Notes under the pieces: generated by a model
What the model saw: only the letters and a program-made list of their open reading frames with translations
Told to the model about the DNA's origin: nothing
The model's database searches: none
Shown here: positions 10,610-21,363 of the stretch, one piece after another
Numbering within the stretch: the first letter of the stretch is position 1
How the letters are laid out: every line of letters starts with the position of its first letter
DNA from: Diplonema japonicum
Lineage: Eukaryota > Euglenozoa > Diplonemea > Diplonemida > Diplonemidae
Length of the DNA stretch: 64,000 nucleotides
NCBI GenBank assembly: GCA_964019335.1
Contig: OZ025680.1
Span: 62,001 to 126,000, forward strand
Direction of reading: 5' to 3'
Program-made: the position numbers and the translations under genes

Positions 10610-11728
10610 CTAGAACGCATATGACCTTGAAGACTTCGAGTGCTCCCGAAGCGACATAGCGATTGCCTCCCTCTCGCGTTGTATCTCGCGGGACAGCATT
10701 TCAAGCTCTTCGTCCTTTTTAAGCGAGGCTTCCACGTCGAAGTTATGCGCACGAGAACCAACAGGCGGAGCACGCGGGGTAAGCCTCTTGCTTTGCAAGG
10801 GCGTGATGGACGTGATGGCAGGCTCGTCGCTCAACAAGCGACTGGGAAACCGACGAGGGGTCACATCACGCACAGGTAGCACATGATGAATAGGTGGCGG
10901 GAGAGGCGGCTGGACAGGGAAAGGCGGAGGGCTTAACGCCCTTGGTATCTGCTCCGTCCTAACTGGTGAATGAAGAGTCTGATTGTAGTTGCTGGGCTGT
11001 TGTGTCATTTGCAGGGGTTTTACGTCGTCGTGCTTCTTAGCAGGCACGATCTCCACCTTCACCACGTCAGCGGTGGGGTCCAAATACCGCACATATGCAG
11101 CTGATGTCTTCACTGCAATGTTGTAGCGGCTCTGCAGCGCATTGTACATCCCCATGGCAATCTGTTGCTGGCTCTGCACGTCTCTTGCCTTCACAACGTA
11201 GTCCACCTTCATCCTCCATGTTGCGTCCACCAGGTTTGGGCTCTTCTCCGGCGGTACGATCCCATTCGATTCTTGGTGGTAGTGCAGCACCACGTTATCG
11301 ATTGTCCCCGGTGCGATGCGTAGCAGAACGTCCTCCGAGCGCGTCCCTCCCCCTACCTCCGACACAATGTCCTGCGACACCGCATCATGAAAGCTCTTGA
11401 TCACCTTCGGCACCACTTTTGCATTTTCATATTTGCTGTAGTTTACCCCTATTATGTGGAACGACCCTTTCACAATAGGATCCCGCAGCCCCACCAGTCC
11501 CGTGTCGAACGGCCACTTCTTGCTACATGTGTTCTGAGCTATTCTGTCCTCTGGTGCGAGGTCCTTCACATCGAACAGTGGCGGGATCAGGTTCTCCTGC
11601 GGCACCCGAGTGGTGCTCTTCTTCCCTAAGGGTTTGGGCTTCGTCTTTTTTTCTTCATCTTCTCTTTCCCTTTCTCTTTCCCTGTCCCTCCTGTCCTCTC
11701 TATCTCTGTACCTGTACTTTTCCGACAT
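10610..11728 (-). CDS. Hypothetical protein with charged N-terminus and proline-rich middle, 372 aa
   Basis: I start at MSEKYRYRDRED (11728) rather than the upstream methionine, because the extension looks non-coding. Residues 1-35 are almost all Arg, Glu, Asp and Lys, like spliceosome-associated RED/RE-rich tails. Residues of about 60-240 form a globular domain I cannot assign (for example GSFHIIGVNYSKYENAKVVP, then VDYVVKARDVQSQQQIAMG). Then comes a Pro/Ser/Thr-rich linker and a C-terminal helix rich in Glu and Arg with EIQREREAIAMSLREHSKSS. There is no signal peptide or membrane span. A nuclear or cytoskeletal role is possible but unsupported. Confidence 0.75.
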   Translation of the reverse strand: MSEKYRYRDREDRRDREREREREDEEKKTKPKPLGKKSTTRVPQENLIPPLFDVKDLAPEDRIAQNTCSKKWPFDTGLVGLRDPIVKGSFHIIGVNYSKYENAKVVPKVIKSFHDAVSQDIVSEVGGGTRSEDVLLRIAPGTIDNVVLHYHQESNGIVPPEKSPNLVDATWRMKVDYVVKARDVQSQQQIAMGMYNALQSRYNIAVKTSAAYVRYLDPTADVVKVEIVPAKKHDDVKPLQMTQQPSNYNQTLHSPVRTEQIPRALSPPPFPVQPPLPPPIHHVLPVRDVTPRRFPSRLLSDEPAITSITPLQSKRLTPRAPPVGSRAHNFDVEASLKKDEELEMLSREIQREREAIAMSLREHSKSSRSYAF

Positions 11729-11856
11729 GTTCCTGTGATGTGATTTAGTGAGCGTGGTGCTACAACAACTAAAGGGAGCCTTGCTTAAAACGTTCGTAGG
11801 ATGTAACACACAATGCAACATAACACAGCTCACTGGACATCCCGGGCGTGTTTTGC

Positions 11857-12696
11857 TTACAAGTGTTTGCTCCACTCGGACCATGACCCCACGTAAATCT
11901 TGGGTAACCCGAAGCCTGCGTGCTGGATGGCTGCTGCAGTAGTACAGGCAGTAACACCAGAGCCACAGTACACAATGGAGTCGTTGGCTGAGGTGTCGCC
12001 GAGTGACTTTTTGCAGAGACCCGAGAGGATTTCTTCGGGGACCAGGTTAGCAGTGTCGGTGAAGTTGGCCATGAAGGGGTGGTTGACTGCTGTGGGAATG
12101 TGCCCTGGCTGCTTGTCGGGGAAAGAGGGTTCTGTAGTGGACTCGTACCTGGCAGCAGAGCGGGCGTCGATGATCTTCATAGGGACGTTTTCCGCAAGGT
12201 TCTTCTTAATGCTTGCGATGTCGACGGTGTACGCGTCCCACGACTCCTGCGGTGTTGCAAAGTTGTCAGTCAGGCCCATTTTGGCTGACACAGCACCCTC
12301 TTCTTGCTTGTGCCCTGCCTCTGTCCATCCCTTGAAGCCTGTCTCCAAAATGCTTACGTCGGGGTACCCAAGGGTTGTCAGCATCCACCATGCCCTGGCC
12401 GCTGCACTCCCACCGCTCACACCATCGTAAGTGATGATCTTCTGGTCTGGGCCCAGCCCGTGCCTCACAAGCCACGCCTTGAAGACTTTAAACTCTGGCA
12501 GAGGATGCCTCCCGGACTCTTCTGTGATCTTCCCTGATAGCTCCTCCAAATCAAAGAACACAGCACCAGGTATCCTGCTCGTCTCGTACTGCTTTTTCCC
12601 CAAGCTGAGGTCCGTCAGCGACCATCTCACATCGACAAACCTAGCACCTTCGCTGCGTGCTGCTTCGGCAACGCTCAGAAACACGCGTTTGCTCAT
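11857..12696 (-). CDS. Thiosulfate/3-mercaptopyruvate sulfurtransferase (tandem rhodanese)
   Basis: 279 aa in one exon with two rhodanese domains. The first (residues about 8-130) is the inactive-type domain with FVDVRWSL, RIPGAVFFDLEEL and a YDGVSGGSAAARAWW loop that lacks the cysteine. The second (about 155-279) has KIIDARSAARYE, GHIPTAVNHPF and the active loop CGSGVTA with catalytic Cys244. CGSGVTA is the signature of mercaptopyruvate-type enzymes, so cysteine catabolism and sulfur transfer are the likely roles; thiosulfate use cannot be excluded. I see no obvious targeting peptide. The frame starts at ATG 12696 and ends in TAA. Confidence 0.93.
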   Translation of the reverse strand: MSKRVFLSVAEAARSEGARFVDVRWSLTDLSLGKKQYETSRIPGAVFFDLEELSGKITEESGRHPLPEFKVFKAWLVRHGLGPDQKIITYDGVSGGSAAARAWWMLTTLGYPDVSILETGFKGWTEAGHKQEEGAVSAKMGLTDNFATPQESWDAYTVDIASIKKNLAENVPMKIIDARSAARYESTTEPSFPDKQPGHIPTAVNHPFMANFTDTANLVPEEILSGLCKKSLGDTSANDSIVYCGSGVTACTTAAAIQHAGFGLPKIYVGSWSEWSKHL

Positions 12697-12840
12697 CTCG
12701 TCTGCAGTGAAGTCGCATGTGCACTAAAAAAGGAGATAAGAAGACACTGAACACTTAAGGAATAAGGGAAGGTGTAGAGGACAGTGGACATCACGGAACA
12801 ATTGCTTTTTCTTGTCGAAAAAGGAAATGTGCCCTGAGGC

Positions 12841-13700
12841 TTAGTGGTCACCCAGACCACGCTGGTACTTACCGTAACGGGAGCCACCCTTGTACGCCTC
12901 GGGCCACACATCCTCGGGGTACAGAAGTGATTCGTCTGTGAGGAAGCCAGTGGGGTTCAGGACGTCATCCGTGAGCTGTGTGTGTTGTTTAGGTTTTTTT
13001 CTTCCTTTTTCTTCCCCCCCATTATTACCTCAACATCCCCGTAGATGTCCTCAAGGAACTTTCTAGCATCCTTGGGCTCAGGCGAGGCAGCGGTCGAGTA
13101 GCCCAGGGTCCACAGGATCTCCTTTGCCATTATTTCCACAGGTCCTTGGTCGATGATCGCAATCTGTGTTCTTGTGTCGTGTTCCCCCCCCCCCCCCCCC
13201 CCCCCACACACACCTTGGTACCATCGTCATCGTAGTACACAGGGCCCCCGTTCAGGGAGATGTGCTTCCCGTCGATGTCGATGACAGGAGCGTCCATGAT
13301 GGAGAACTGTTTCAGCACACGGTGCGGGTCGCTGATGTCTGCCTGCATCTGGAGCTGCACGATGTCGCAGTTGTCACCCACTTCCTTCACTCTCGCAAGG
13401 GTCATCTCGTCCGTGGCCCAGGCGTAGTGGTTCTTTAGCATCTGTAGTTGTGTTGTGTTGTGTTATGCTGTGCTGTCCTTTCATACCTCTCTGATGTGCG
13501 GTCTCTTGATGATCGACCTGAACACCACCTCAAGCGAGTGGTTGTCCCATCCCTTCCCGAAGATCCCGCCCTGTTGTTGTGTGTTGTTGGTCAGCTTTAA
13601 TTCTTTTTTTTTTCGTTCACACCTCCGGGGCAGGGTTCATCTTCCTCTCCTTCCAGCTGCTCGCTGCTCGGAGCTGGCTGCTGAGCACGCGCTTCATCAT
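12841..13700 (-). CDS. Five-exon unknown protein, likely mitochondrial, copy 1
   Basis: Exons 13700-13623, 13570-13487, 13441-13214, 13163-13029 and 12975-12841 join in phase to 219 aa; introns are 52, 45, 50 and 53 nt, all GT-AG. The N-terminus MMKRVLSSQLRAASSWKERK is basic and amphipathic, like a mitochondrial presequence. The rest is acidic and globular, ending in RYGKYQRGLGDH, and I do not recognise a family. Intron 3 has a run of about 20 G followed by ACACGACACAAGAACACAG. A near-identical copy lies at 53474-54345. Homology starts at the first ATG and ends at the stop codon (TAA here, TAG there), while flanks differ. Intact in both copies, so probably functional; an organellar complex subunit is a guess. 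Confidence 0.82.
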
Positions 13701-13785
13701 TTTCTTTTACCCTGGGTACGATTTGAAAATTTGAACTGACAAGCAACGGTAATTACAAGTACACGCCACATGGGAGAATCCAGAC

Positions 13786-15093
13786 TCAGAGTCTGAAGGC
13801 GGTGTGGTCGAGCCGGCACTCGGCCTCGATAGACTTCCAGATGAAGTCGGGGGTAACGAAAGATAGGGATGGGTGTTGTGTCTGGATGTACCTGAGGGAT
13901 GCGTTCTGGGATAAAACCACCACACAAGTGGCAGGGTCCTCGAAGCCCTCCACCACATCGCCGTCGTGCGCCACGATGTACTGCTCGAGGTCGTCACGTG
14001 CAGACTGGTCATCAGGACTTGAGTGTATGTAGAAGCAGCAGTCGTTGAAGATGGCAGGGATAGCGCCATCAGCGGCTTGTGCGGGCACTGCTTTTGGTGC
14101 CTCAGCCGCAGGCGTCTCAGCCGCGGGTTTGGTACTGTTGCCATTGGGGTCGTATGTGTACTGAGCGAATGGCAGTTTCGTGCTCTTCTTGATGCAGTCG
14201 TTGATGTAATCCCTCGTTACCACGGGGCGCTTGCCTACCACTGCGTCGTACAGCTCGGTCATTGTCTCACATACAACAAAAGTGCAGCCTGTCCAGGCGT
14301 CCAACACTTGCCCCCCAAGAAGCTGCACACGCTTCTTGATCGTCTCCTTCTCCACAGCACGGTACCCGCTCACAACTACTTTTTCGTTTTTCAAAATGTC
14401 TTCCAAATTCTCAAACATCTTCGACGTGCTGCTGTTGCTGTTCCTCGACAGCTGCCGAGGCGGAGACAGTGTGGGCGAACGGCCCTGCGATCTTCCGCTG
14501 CTGTCCCGCCTCCGTTCCACACTCAGCATGCCTTCAGTCATAAGGGACATAATCTCCTCTCTCTCGTTAGCGTTAGGCGTGTGGTCGCTGCACAGCTTCT
14601 TTGCAGGCTTCGGTGTGCTGAACAAGCTGTCGGCGCGCTTCCGCTTCTTGTTCACCTCGTTGAACTCACCTACGTCGCTCTTGTTACGGACGTAGACCTT
14701 GACAGGGATGCTTGCCGCCTGTTCCGCTATCATGCTATTGACCTCACCCCACGGAACCCCTTCCACACGCACTACATGCATCGCAGCGCCCTTCTTCCCG
14801 CACCACGCTGCAATCTTCTTAAAGCCCTCCGCAAATGCTTTGGCCTCAAACTTGGGTGCTACACCCTTCTTTGGTTGACCCTGACCGATCACTGAACCCA
14901 CCCACAGTTCCCCAGTGCTGGTATACGGGTCGGTCACTCGGATGATTTGCACGTCTCCTAGCTTCAGGTTTCCCGAGTGCTCGTCATACTGCTCTTGTGG
15001 TTCGTCGCCAAGACTTCTGCTGATCTGCCCCATGGCACCCTTGCTCGACCATGTGCTGTTGAGGGCCACACAGTGTACCACTATTCTGATCAT
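13786..15093 (-). CDS. XRCC1: XRCC1-like DNA repair scaffold with two BRCT domains
   Basis: 435 aa from ATG 15093, one exon, TGA stop. The N-terminus (MIRIVVHCVALNST) weakly resembles the XRCC1 N-terminal domain, followed by a basic linker with KKRKRAD, a likely nuclear signal, and a Ser/Arg-rich stretch. BRCT 1 (about 230-310) has KVVVSGYRAVEKETIKKRVQ and VVTRDYINDCIKKSTKLP. BRCT 2 (about 345-435) has CFYIHSSPDDQSARDDLEQY and LSFVTPDFIWKSIEAECRL, close to the XRCC1 C-terminal BRCT that pairs with ligase III. XRCC1 recruits repair enzymes to single-strand breaks. The ligase III homologue lies directly upstream in the same array. Another BRCT protein remains possible because the N-terminal match is weak. 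Confidence 0.68.
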   Translation of the reverse strand: MIRIVVHCVALNSTWSSKGAMGQISRSLGDEPQEQYDEHSGNLKLGDVQIIRVTDPYTSTGELWVGSVIGQGQPKKGVAPKFEAKAFAEGFKKIAAWCGKKGAAMHVVRVEGVPWGEVNSMIAEQAASIPVKVYVRNKSDVGEFNEVNKKRKRADSLFSTPKPAKKLCSDHTPNANEREEIMSLMTEGMLSVERRRDSSGRSQGRSPTLSPPRQLSRNSNSSTSKMFENLEDILKNEKVVVSGYRAVEKETIKKRVQLLGGQVLDAWTGCTFVVCETMTELYDAVVGKRPVVTRDYINDCIKKSTKLPFAQYTYDPNGNSTKPAAETPAAEAPKAVPAQAADGAIPAIFNDCCFYIHSSPDDQSARDDLEQYIVAHDGDVVEGFEDPATCVVVLSQNASLRYIQTQHPSLSFVTPDFIWKSIEAECRLDHTAFRL

Positions 15094-15168
15094 CGATGCA
15101 ACACTGTCCACCTGCCTGATGGCATCCCCTTGGCAATACTATGATAGTGTTGGTGGAGCCCTTGTTAT

Positions 15169-17179
15169 TTATTCCAATACCTCCAGTGACCCCTTTGAAT
15201 TGTCCACCTGCATGGGTTCTGGTGTTTGATCGGAAGCTGCCTTACTGATGGGCGGTGACATTGGTTCCTCAGGCTCGTCATTCAGGGGGTCGTCTCCGTT
15301 ATCTTGCTCGGGTTCTGTAGCGGTCGTGACATGACATGAGGTGCATACCCTCCTCTAGCATCGACGGGAGCTTCACCATCGCTACCTGTCTGCTCGTCCG
15401 AACGATGGCACGCAACTGCGGCAAGTTGGTTGCGAGCTTCCAGGTTTTGTCATCACGGATCTTAACCACCTGCAGGCTTGTTGTGCATAGGTCCACATAC
15501 CCTAGGGAATCTGAGCGAGATCCCGTCTGCGGTGTGAGTAGGGCTCTTTGTGAACTCGGCACCTATGACCTCCCAAACTGGCGCTTCCTGTGTGTAGTAG
15601 TGCAAGGGCAAACTAAGGGGCTGCCTACCTTTGGGTCGCTGACGATGAAGTCGGGCACGTTGTGACTATGGATGTCCAGCCACGCAGGAGTCGAGGCCTT
15701 GTCTCCGGGCTGCATTGTGGGACGCAGCTCTTTGTTCAGCCGCTTGATGGTTGCATCGTCGTGCCCATTGCCCACCTTGCAGATAGTTTTCCACAGCTGG
15801 GTTTCCGGGTCGTAGCACCCCATAAGGAACACCGACAACAACCCACCAAAGTTCCCTGTGCCCCAGTTGGCACCTAAGACGACCAAGTCGGCCGAGTCTG
15901 CCATCCCCTTGAGGTAGTCCTTCTTCAGTTTGATCCATTTCCGAGCGCCGGGTGCGTACTCCGACTTAATGTCTTTCAGCACGAGGCCTTCCAGCCCACG
16001 GGAGATGGCGGCCTTCAAGTTCTTCCGGAGGAGCCCTTCCATGACGTTCTTGTCTCCCTTGATGTGTGTCATTTCCGACAGCATCACTCTGTTCGTCACC
16101 ACTTTGCAGTTCTGGTTCATTAACGAGCGCCGCTCTTCTATTGTGTGCTGCATCACGATCTCGCCGTTGATCTGCAGCACGTCAAACAAGAAGATGCACG
16201 TGCAGGCATCTGTGAAGCCCGCTTTCTTGTGCTTTCCCAACGTGCCGAAGGGCAACGGGACACCATTCTTCTTGTCCACCAGAAGGATCTCGCCGTCCCA
16301 GATGCACTCGGACATCCCACTAAAAGCGTCGTTCAGGTGTTTCTCGAGTCCCTCGTATTTGTCCTCTTTCATGGGCTTCAGGCCTCGTGACCAGAACGTG
16401 AAATCGGCGCCCTTTTTGTGGATTTGTATGCGCTCCCCATCGTACTTGATCTCAGAGAAGAAGGTGTTTGGGCATCGCTTGATAACGTCATCGATGTTCT
16501 GGGCTGCCCGTGCCAGCTGGGGGGAGATGGGTGTGTGCAGAAGGATGCCTCCCTTAGTTGCAGTTGGCAATTCGTCTCCACTGTCGCCGTCGTCGCCTGC
16601 CTGGCCTGTCATTTGCTTGACAACGAGTTCTAAGGAGGAGACGGACTTGTAGGCTTCGTAGGCAGTGGGGCCAAGGGCATCGAGAAGGCACTTGATGCCT
16701 GCACCGAGACGGAGGTCAAGTTTGATGATACGTAGCAACCATTTGAGGTCTTCACCGTTGCATCTACCGACCAGCTCCTCCAACACTGCTTGTTGTTTGA
16801 CTTCTGTTGTCACCCTGGACAGTGCTGTGAGCCGTTCGTCGACCTCTTTAACGGTCATCACTGATCGTTTCAGTTTCGCGGCCTTCACTTCCTTTATCGT
16901 TTCTGAGATGTCGCCGCTCTTGTTCACCTTCTCACGCAAGTCCTTCTCCGGCATGTCAATAACTCTGGAGAACAGGATGATGAGCTGCTTGTCTTGCATG
17001 TAGTACTTCCTCCCCGCCAGCTTCGGCAGCAGCATCTTGTACAACATGACAGCGTCCGCAGTGTACTTCGACAGGAACCCCTTCATGATTTCCGTCTTCA
17101 CCGTGTGCGCCCCTTCACTGGATAGCTGCTCGCACAACGAGCAAAACCCCTTCAAGGTGTTGAAAGCATTTTCTCCCAT
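15169..17179 (-). CDS. LIG3: ATP-dependent DNA ligase, ligase III type
   Basis: Seals nicks in excision and single-strand break repair. Four exons (17179-15629, 15587-15501, 15469-15349, 15314-15169; introns 41, 31 and 34 nt) give 634 aa. The N-terminal DNA-binding domain has SEGAHTVKTEIMKGFLSKY. The adenylation domain carries EIKYDGERIQIHK with the nucleotide-accepting lysine, then CIWDGEILLVD and GLVLKDIKSEYAPGARKWIK. The OB fold ends, only after splicing, in PVWEVIGAEF, TADGISLRFPR and KIRDDKTWKLATNLPQL, as in ligase III. The C-terminus is an acidic tail ending in SLEVLE. I see neither the ligase III zinc finger nor its C-terminal BRCT. ATG 17179 is chosen because TTTTCTTATTACAG just upstream fits a trans-splice acceptor. 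Confidence 0.93.
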
Positions 17180-17224
17180 ATTAAAAGAGAATGCCCAGGG
17201 GAGGGGTGTGTGGGAGATGGGGCC

Positions 17225-17246
17225 CTGTAATAAGAAAACAATCATT
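17225..17246 (-). promoter_or_regulatory. Candidate spliced-leader acceptor of the ligase gene
   Basis: On the minus strand TTGTTTTCTTATTACAG ends at 17225, 46 nt before the ATG at 17179. It is a pyrimidine-rich tract plus AG with no exon upstream that I can find. Comparable tracts precede other genes, for example ACTTTTTCAACAG before both protease copies. No spliced-leader sequence is in the window, so this is inference from gene layout. Confidence 0.4.
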
Positions 17247-19339
17247 CATAGGCAACATGGTACAATAATAACCAAAATAAGCAGGATATATGGTGAGGGG
17301 GATCAGGGGAAGTGTGCATGAAGGACAGGGATGACAGTAGTTTCGCTCTCTTTTTATTTGTTTTTGTTTCTCCTTTCTTTCATATATATGGGGAGGGGGG
17401 GGTTTTTTTTGGAGGCATCACCATGTAGGGGGAAAATGAACAAAAAAAAAAAAAAAAAAAACACCCCTCCTGCCAATCTTACTTCGACATATGTGGAAAA
17501 CAAAAAAAACGGGGGGAGACGGACGGAGAAACTCTAAGGGAAAAAACGGGGGGGAAACAAGAGAAATCGTGTCATTAAGCTGTTTTGGGAGGCCTTCTTT
17601 TGACACTTGCAAAGACTGCAAGGGTGGAAAACTGATATGCTGTACACTCTCTCTCCCCCCCCCCCCCCCCCCTCCCATTTTTTCTTTTTCAACATTATGC
17701 TTGATGTTTCCCTTTTCCCAGCCCCTCCTCCTATTCTTTTTTTTTTCTTTTTTTCCTTCGTAATATTTTCTTTTTTTTTTTACAACTTCCTTTCTTTCCT
17801 TTTTCTCTTTTTCTTCTTCAGTTTTCTTTTCCCCCTTCCTTTTCTTTTCTTGTAATATATAATATATTCTTTGAACCTGCCGTTCACCTAAGAGATGGAA
17901 TTGCTTGTGCGTAACGTGACTAGTACTAACCTGAGACAGGCACTGCCATTACTCTCTTTTGTTCTGTCTTACAAAAAACCGAACTTATTAAATACAAACA
18001 CAAAGCAGTCTTAGAAGCGGGAGCAATTTGTTGAAAATTGATCAGGGTAAAAAAAAAACTTCTTTCTTCTTATTTCTTGTGGGGGGGGGGAATAAAAATC
18101 ATTTTCCTTTCGCACTAAGGTGTATTAACAAACTTCAAAAAAAAAAAGAAAAAAGAAATCCCCACTTCCCCCCCCCCCCCCCCCCCCTCCTTTCCCACTA
18201 AATAGTGTCCTTTTCTTTGAAATATGATCGCGTTACCAAAAGTCTTAAACCGTTTGGCAAGGCAAAAACTCATCGTTGCCGCCCGTTCGAGATCGTTCTT
18301 TCTTTGTGCAGCCCTGGCCATTACTAGTCTGAGTTCACTGCACCAAAAATGTGCGAGACAAAGGAAGCCGATGGGGGCGCCCTGCACAAGCACTGTCTAC
18401 TTGATTACAGGGGTGCAAAAAAACAAAAAAACCGGGGGGGGTTTTTTTTTGAGCCAAAAACGTCGAAGATTGGGAGGACCCAACCTTATCATAATAACAA
18501 AAAATGTTCCCCCCCCCCTCTCTTTCCTCCACCCCCGGGATACAAAAAGGTCAGGCACTTTTTAAGCCTTCAAAAAAAAAAGAGGCAAAAAATGATAAAA
18601 GCTACAGGGCTCCAAGGAAGACTTTAAAAAAAGGGGGGGGGGGGCGCGGGCGAGAAACAGCTTTCCCTGCCCTTGTCCCGCAACTGTATTCTGTGAAAAA
18701 TCGATGGAGAAAAAAAAATAAAAAAAAGAGAAAATAGAGCCCTGTGCCCAGAAGTGTGCATGTGACGAGTAGAGAGCTTTGAGTGTTTAACGAGAGTCAA
18801 AAGAACAGGGGTCTGTAGAAGGTAGGAAACTGCCCAACGCTGCCCGACATGGTGTGGCATGACTATTGTTTAATATTGACAACAAGGGCAGGGTTGTGAA
18901 CCTACAAAAATGATTCACATTACTACATGTACCGTCGGAGTTAAAAAAAAAAGGAGGGGAAAAGAGATAATGGTGAAGTGGTTTTAACCCTCTAGAATTG
19001 GCCCATCTGGGTAACAAACAAACATTTATTACGGACTATGGTACCTTTAAGGACTCCAGAACCAATGATTTTTGCAACGTCAAAAAAGTGGATACACCCC
19101 CCTGGGTAAAACAGCCGTTTTCTAAAGGGTTAAAACAAATATATTACTGCTTCCTGCCCCCATTGCGTACAGTCATCTGATTCTTTGGACAGCCGACAGA
19201 ATCGAAAATTCTTTGGTACATTCTTTTTTTTTTTTTTTCTAGCCTTTTCTACAGGGTGAAGTCCTTTTAACGGTTCATTTTTTATTTTTTTCTTTATTTT
19301 GTAACACTCTGCTATCAGATTTCCTCTGCCTCTCATGTC
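17247..19339. other. Gene-poor region, homopolymers
   Basis: Long A, T, C and G runs (for example A near 17443, C near 17656 and 18171). A 65-codon minus frame around 18180-18325 has normal composition, but with no family or start context I do not call it. I see nothing else interpretable. Confidence 0.5.
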
Positions 19340-21024
19340 TTAATGACTTCCCCGTCTGACAAAGAGTGACCGTGTCGGGGAGGCTGTGGTCTTCTTGACC
19401 TGTGTGGTGGTGCGTTGGAAGGGTGGCTTTGTGGAACGTGGTGAAGAGAAGGTGGTCGAGAGGGCTGCGAGCGGAGAGGTGTAGGTCTGAGAGTTCGCCT
19501 GGCGCTTTTTGCTGTCAGCACGTGAGCGCTTCGAAGTGGCCTCAGAGGCGGTGTCATTGGCAGGCCGCGCTGTGAGCTTTTCGAAGGGGGCGTCATCCTG
19601 CAATTTGTAAAAGCCTGTCTTCTTCTTCCCAACCCAAGACCCGTTCGTCCTCACGAAGGACGGCACGTCGATCTCGGGGCGCATCATGGACATCTCTTTC
19701 ACGAACTTCGCGACTTGCAACATGACCATGTCGTCATGCCTGATGCTGCCCCCCTGCAGGTCCCCGTAGTCCTCCACAACTAGCGCGCTGTGGATGTGCG
19801 GCCGCACGACCATGTGGTCGTTGTCCACCACCAGCGTGCTGCTCGTCGACCGCCTCAGCTTGACGATGTCCTTGACGTAGTCCCTCCTGTTCCCCCACCC
19901 CAGTGTGTCCCACGTCACAATGTAATCAAAGTGCTGCGCCATCCCAGGCGACTTTTTCAGTACGAACTTGGCCTGTGCCTCATTGCTCGCTGTCCACAGC
20001 ACCCTCTCTGCTTTGCAGTGCCCGAACTCATCCAGCGCCTCTAGCATGAACGGTCGAGGCACCACTGTGTCGTCCACGTTGTGTGCGTTCACCAAAGTCT
20101 GTTGGAATGTGCGGTCCACGTAAAGGGACATACCTGATCAAGGTCGAGGACAAGGGTGAAGGCATGCTTAGCAGCCTTCGGCGGTAGCGGCAGTGCGGCC
20201 ACGAAGATGGGCTGCTTCTTCCTCTTCGGTTGGTTCTGCGTCATGGTGACGCTCCTGCGCTGCGGGGATAGCACCGTGTCCACAGGCGTCGTGGGGGCGG
20301 GTGAAGGCACGGGCGTCATGGCAGACCCGTCGTCGGCAGTAGGCCTCGAGAAGGTAAGTGTCTGCGCCACGGATCTGGGAGAGAGCCCTGCCCATCTGGC
20401 GGTCCTTGGGGATGGGTTCACAGCGGACGATGTGGGGGTGGCCTTCTCAGGGGAAAGGACGGCGTGGGGCATGGTGGTCGCGCTTCTGGGAGTGACAGAG
20501 TCGTAGGGGGTGGCTTTGCTGGACCTGGGGGACGTAGGCTTTGGGGTCCTTTTGTTGGGTGCGATGATGGCCTGCCAGCTGACAGTGCCGCCCCCGCCCT
20601 GGGACAGGGACCGCACAGTGGTGGGGGTCATGGAACGCCTCCTGGCGCCTTGCTTGGAAGCAGGTGTGACTGACCTCTTGGGGGCATGCCCGGCAGGTGT
20701 TGCGGGGCCTCTCGCAGTGAGCGGTGGGGTCCTGGAGCGCTCCTTCTTGGTACCGGGGGACGAAGACTTCTTTGCAAACCGGTCACTGCTAGGGCTGTTG
20801 CTCCTCCACCGCGCCTTTACTTCCTCGGGGACACCCCTCTTCAATGGTCCTTGTGCCATCCTCGCCCGTTCCTTCCTTGCGGTGACCTCCCCCTCGTGGC
20901 CCACTGTGTCGTCCGTGCTACGGTCTTCCGTAACAGCCGAACTACCTGCTCCGGTCTCCTTCTCGAATTTCTTTATTGTGCTTACAGTAAACGGACTTTT
21001 CCCTCCCCCTACCTTACTGGGCAT
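19340..21024 (-). CDS. FCP1/SCP-type (NIF) HAD phosphatase
   Basis: Two exons, 21024-20134 and 20098-19340, give 549 aa. The 35-nt intron (20133-20099, GTATGT to CAACAG) splits the catalytic motif: FTLVLDLDQ from exon 1 joins TLVNAHN from exon 2 to make DLDQTLV, the DxDx(T/V) nucleophile motif. Downstream VLWTASNEAQAKFVL and STLVVDNDHMV fit HAD motifs II and III. These enzymes dephosphorylate Ser/Thr, classically on the RNA polymerase II C-terminal tail; the substrate here is unknown. The first ~280 residues are Ser/Thr/Pro-rich with many SP and TP sites, and the last ~90 are basic and Ser/Thr-rich with STKPPFQRTTTQVKKT. The catalytic domain therefore sits between two disordered tails, which may be phosphoregulated. 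Confidence 0.87.
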
Positions 21025-21327
21025 CTTCCCTCTGTTACATGAAGGTAGTGGTTGGAAGAGAAAAAAAAAACAAAACGAAAAAAAAAAAAAAATAAAGACA
21101 TAAGGAAGGCAAAAAAAAGGGGGTGTGGGGTGAAGGAAAGAGAATAGAAAGAAAATATGAAGAGAGGGAAGAAAAAGAAATCTGGATCAGGGGAGGAGGA
21201 GGGTTCCTTGGCTTAAAGTTTTCCAAGGAGCTAGCAACAGACGGGAGAGGGGGGGGGGGGGGGGAGAAACACCAACGATACCCAAGCCTATCCAACTCTT
21301 CTCCTTTTTTCTTTTCCCCCCCATTCT

Positions 21328-21363
<36 letters not shown>

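Noticed and set aside
13190-13441. Reading the five-exon gene as one frame with a polyglycine tract
   Set aside because: The glycine run comes from poly(G) inside a GT-AG intron; splicing gives an in-phase protein and the same structure in both copies.
18131-18325. Possible small minus-strand gene
   Set aside because: About 65 codons of ordinary composition but no family, no acceptor signal that stands out, and its frame runs into a C/G homopolymer.
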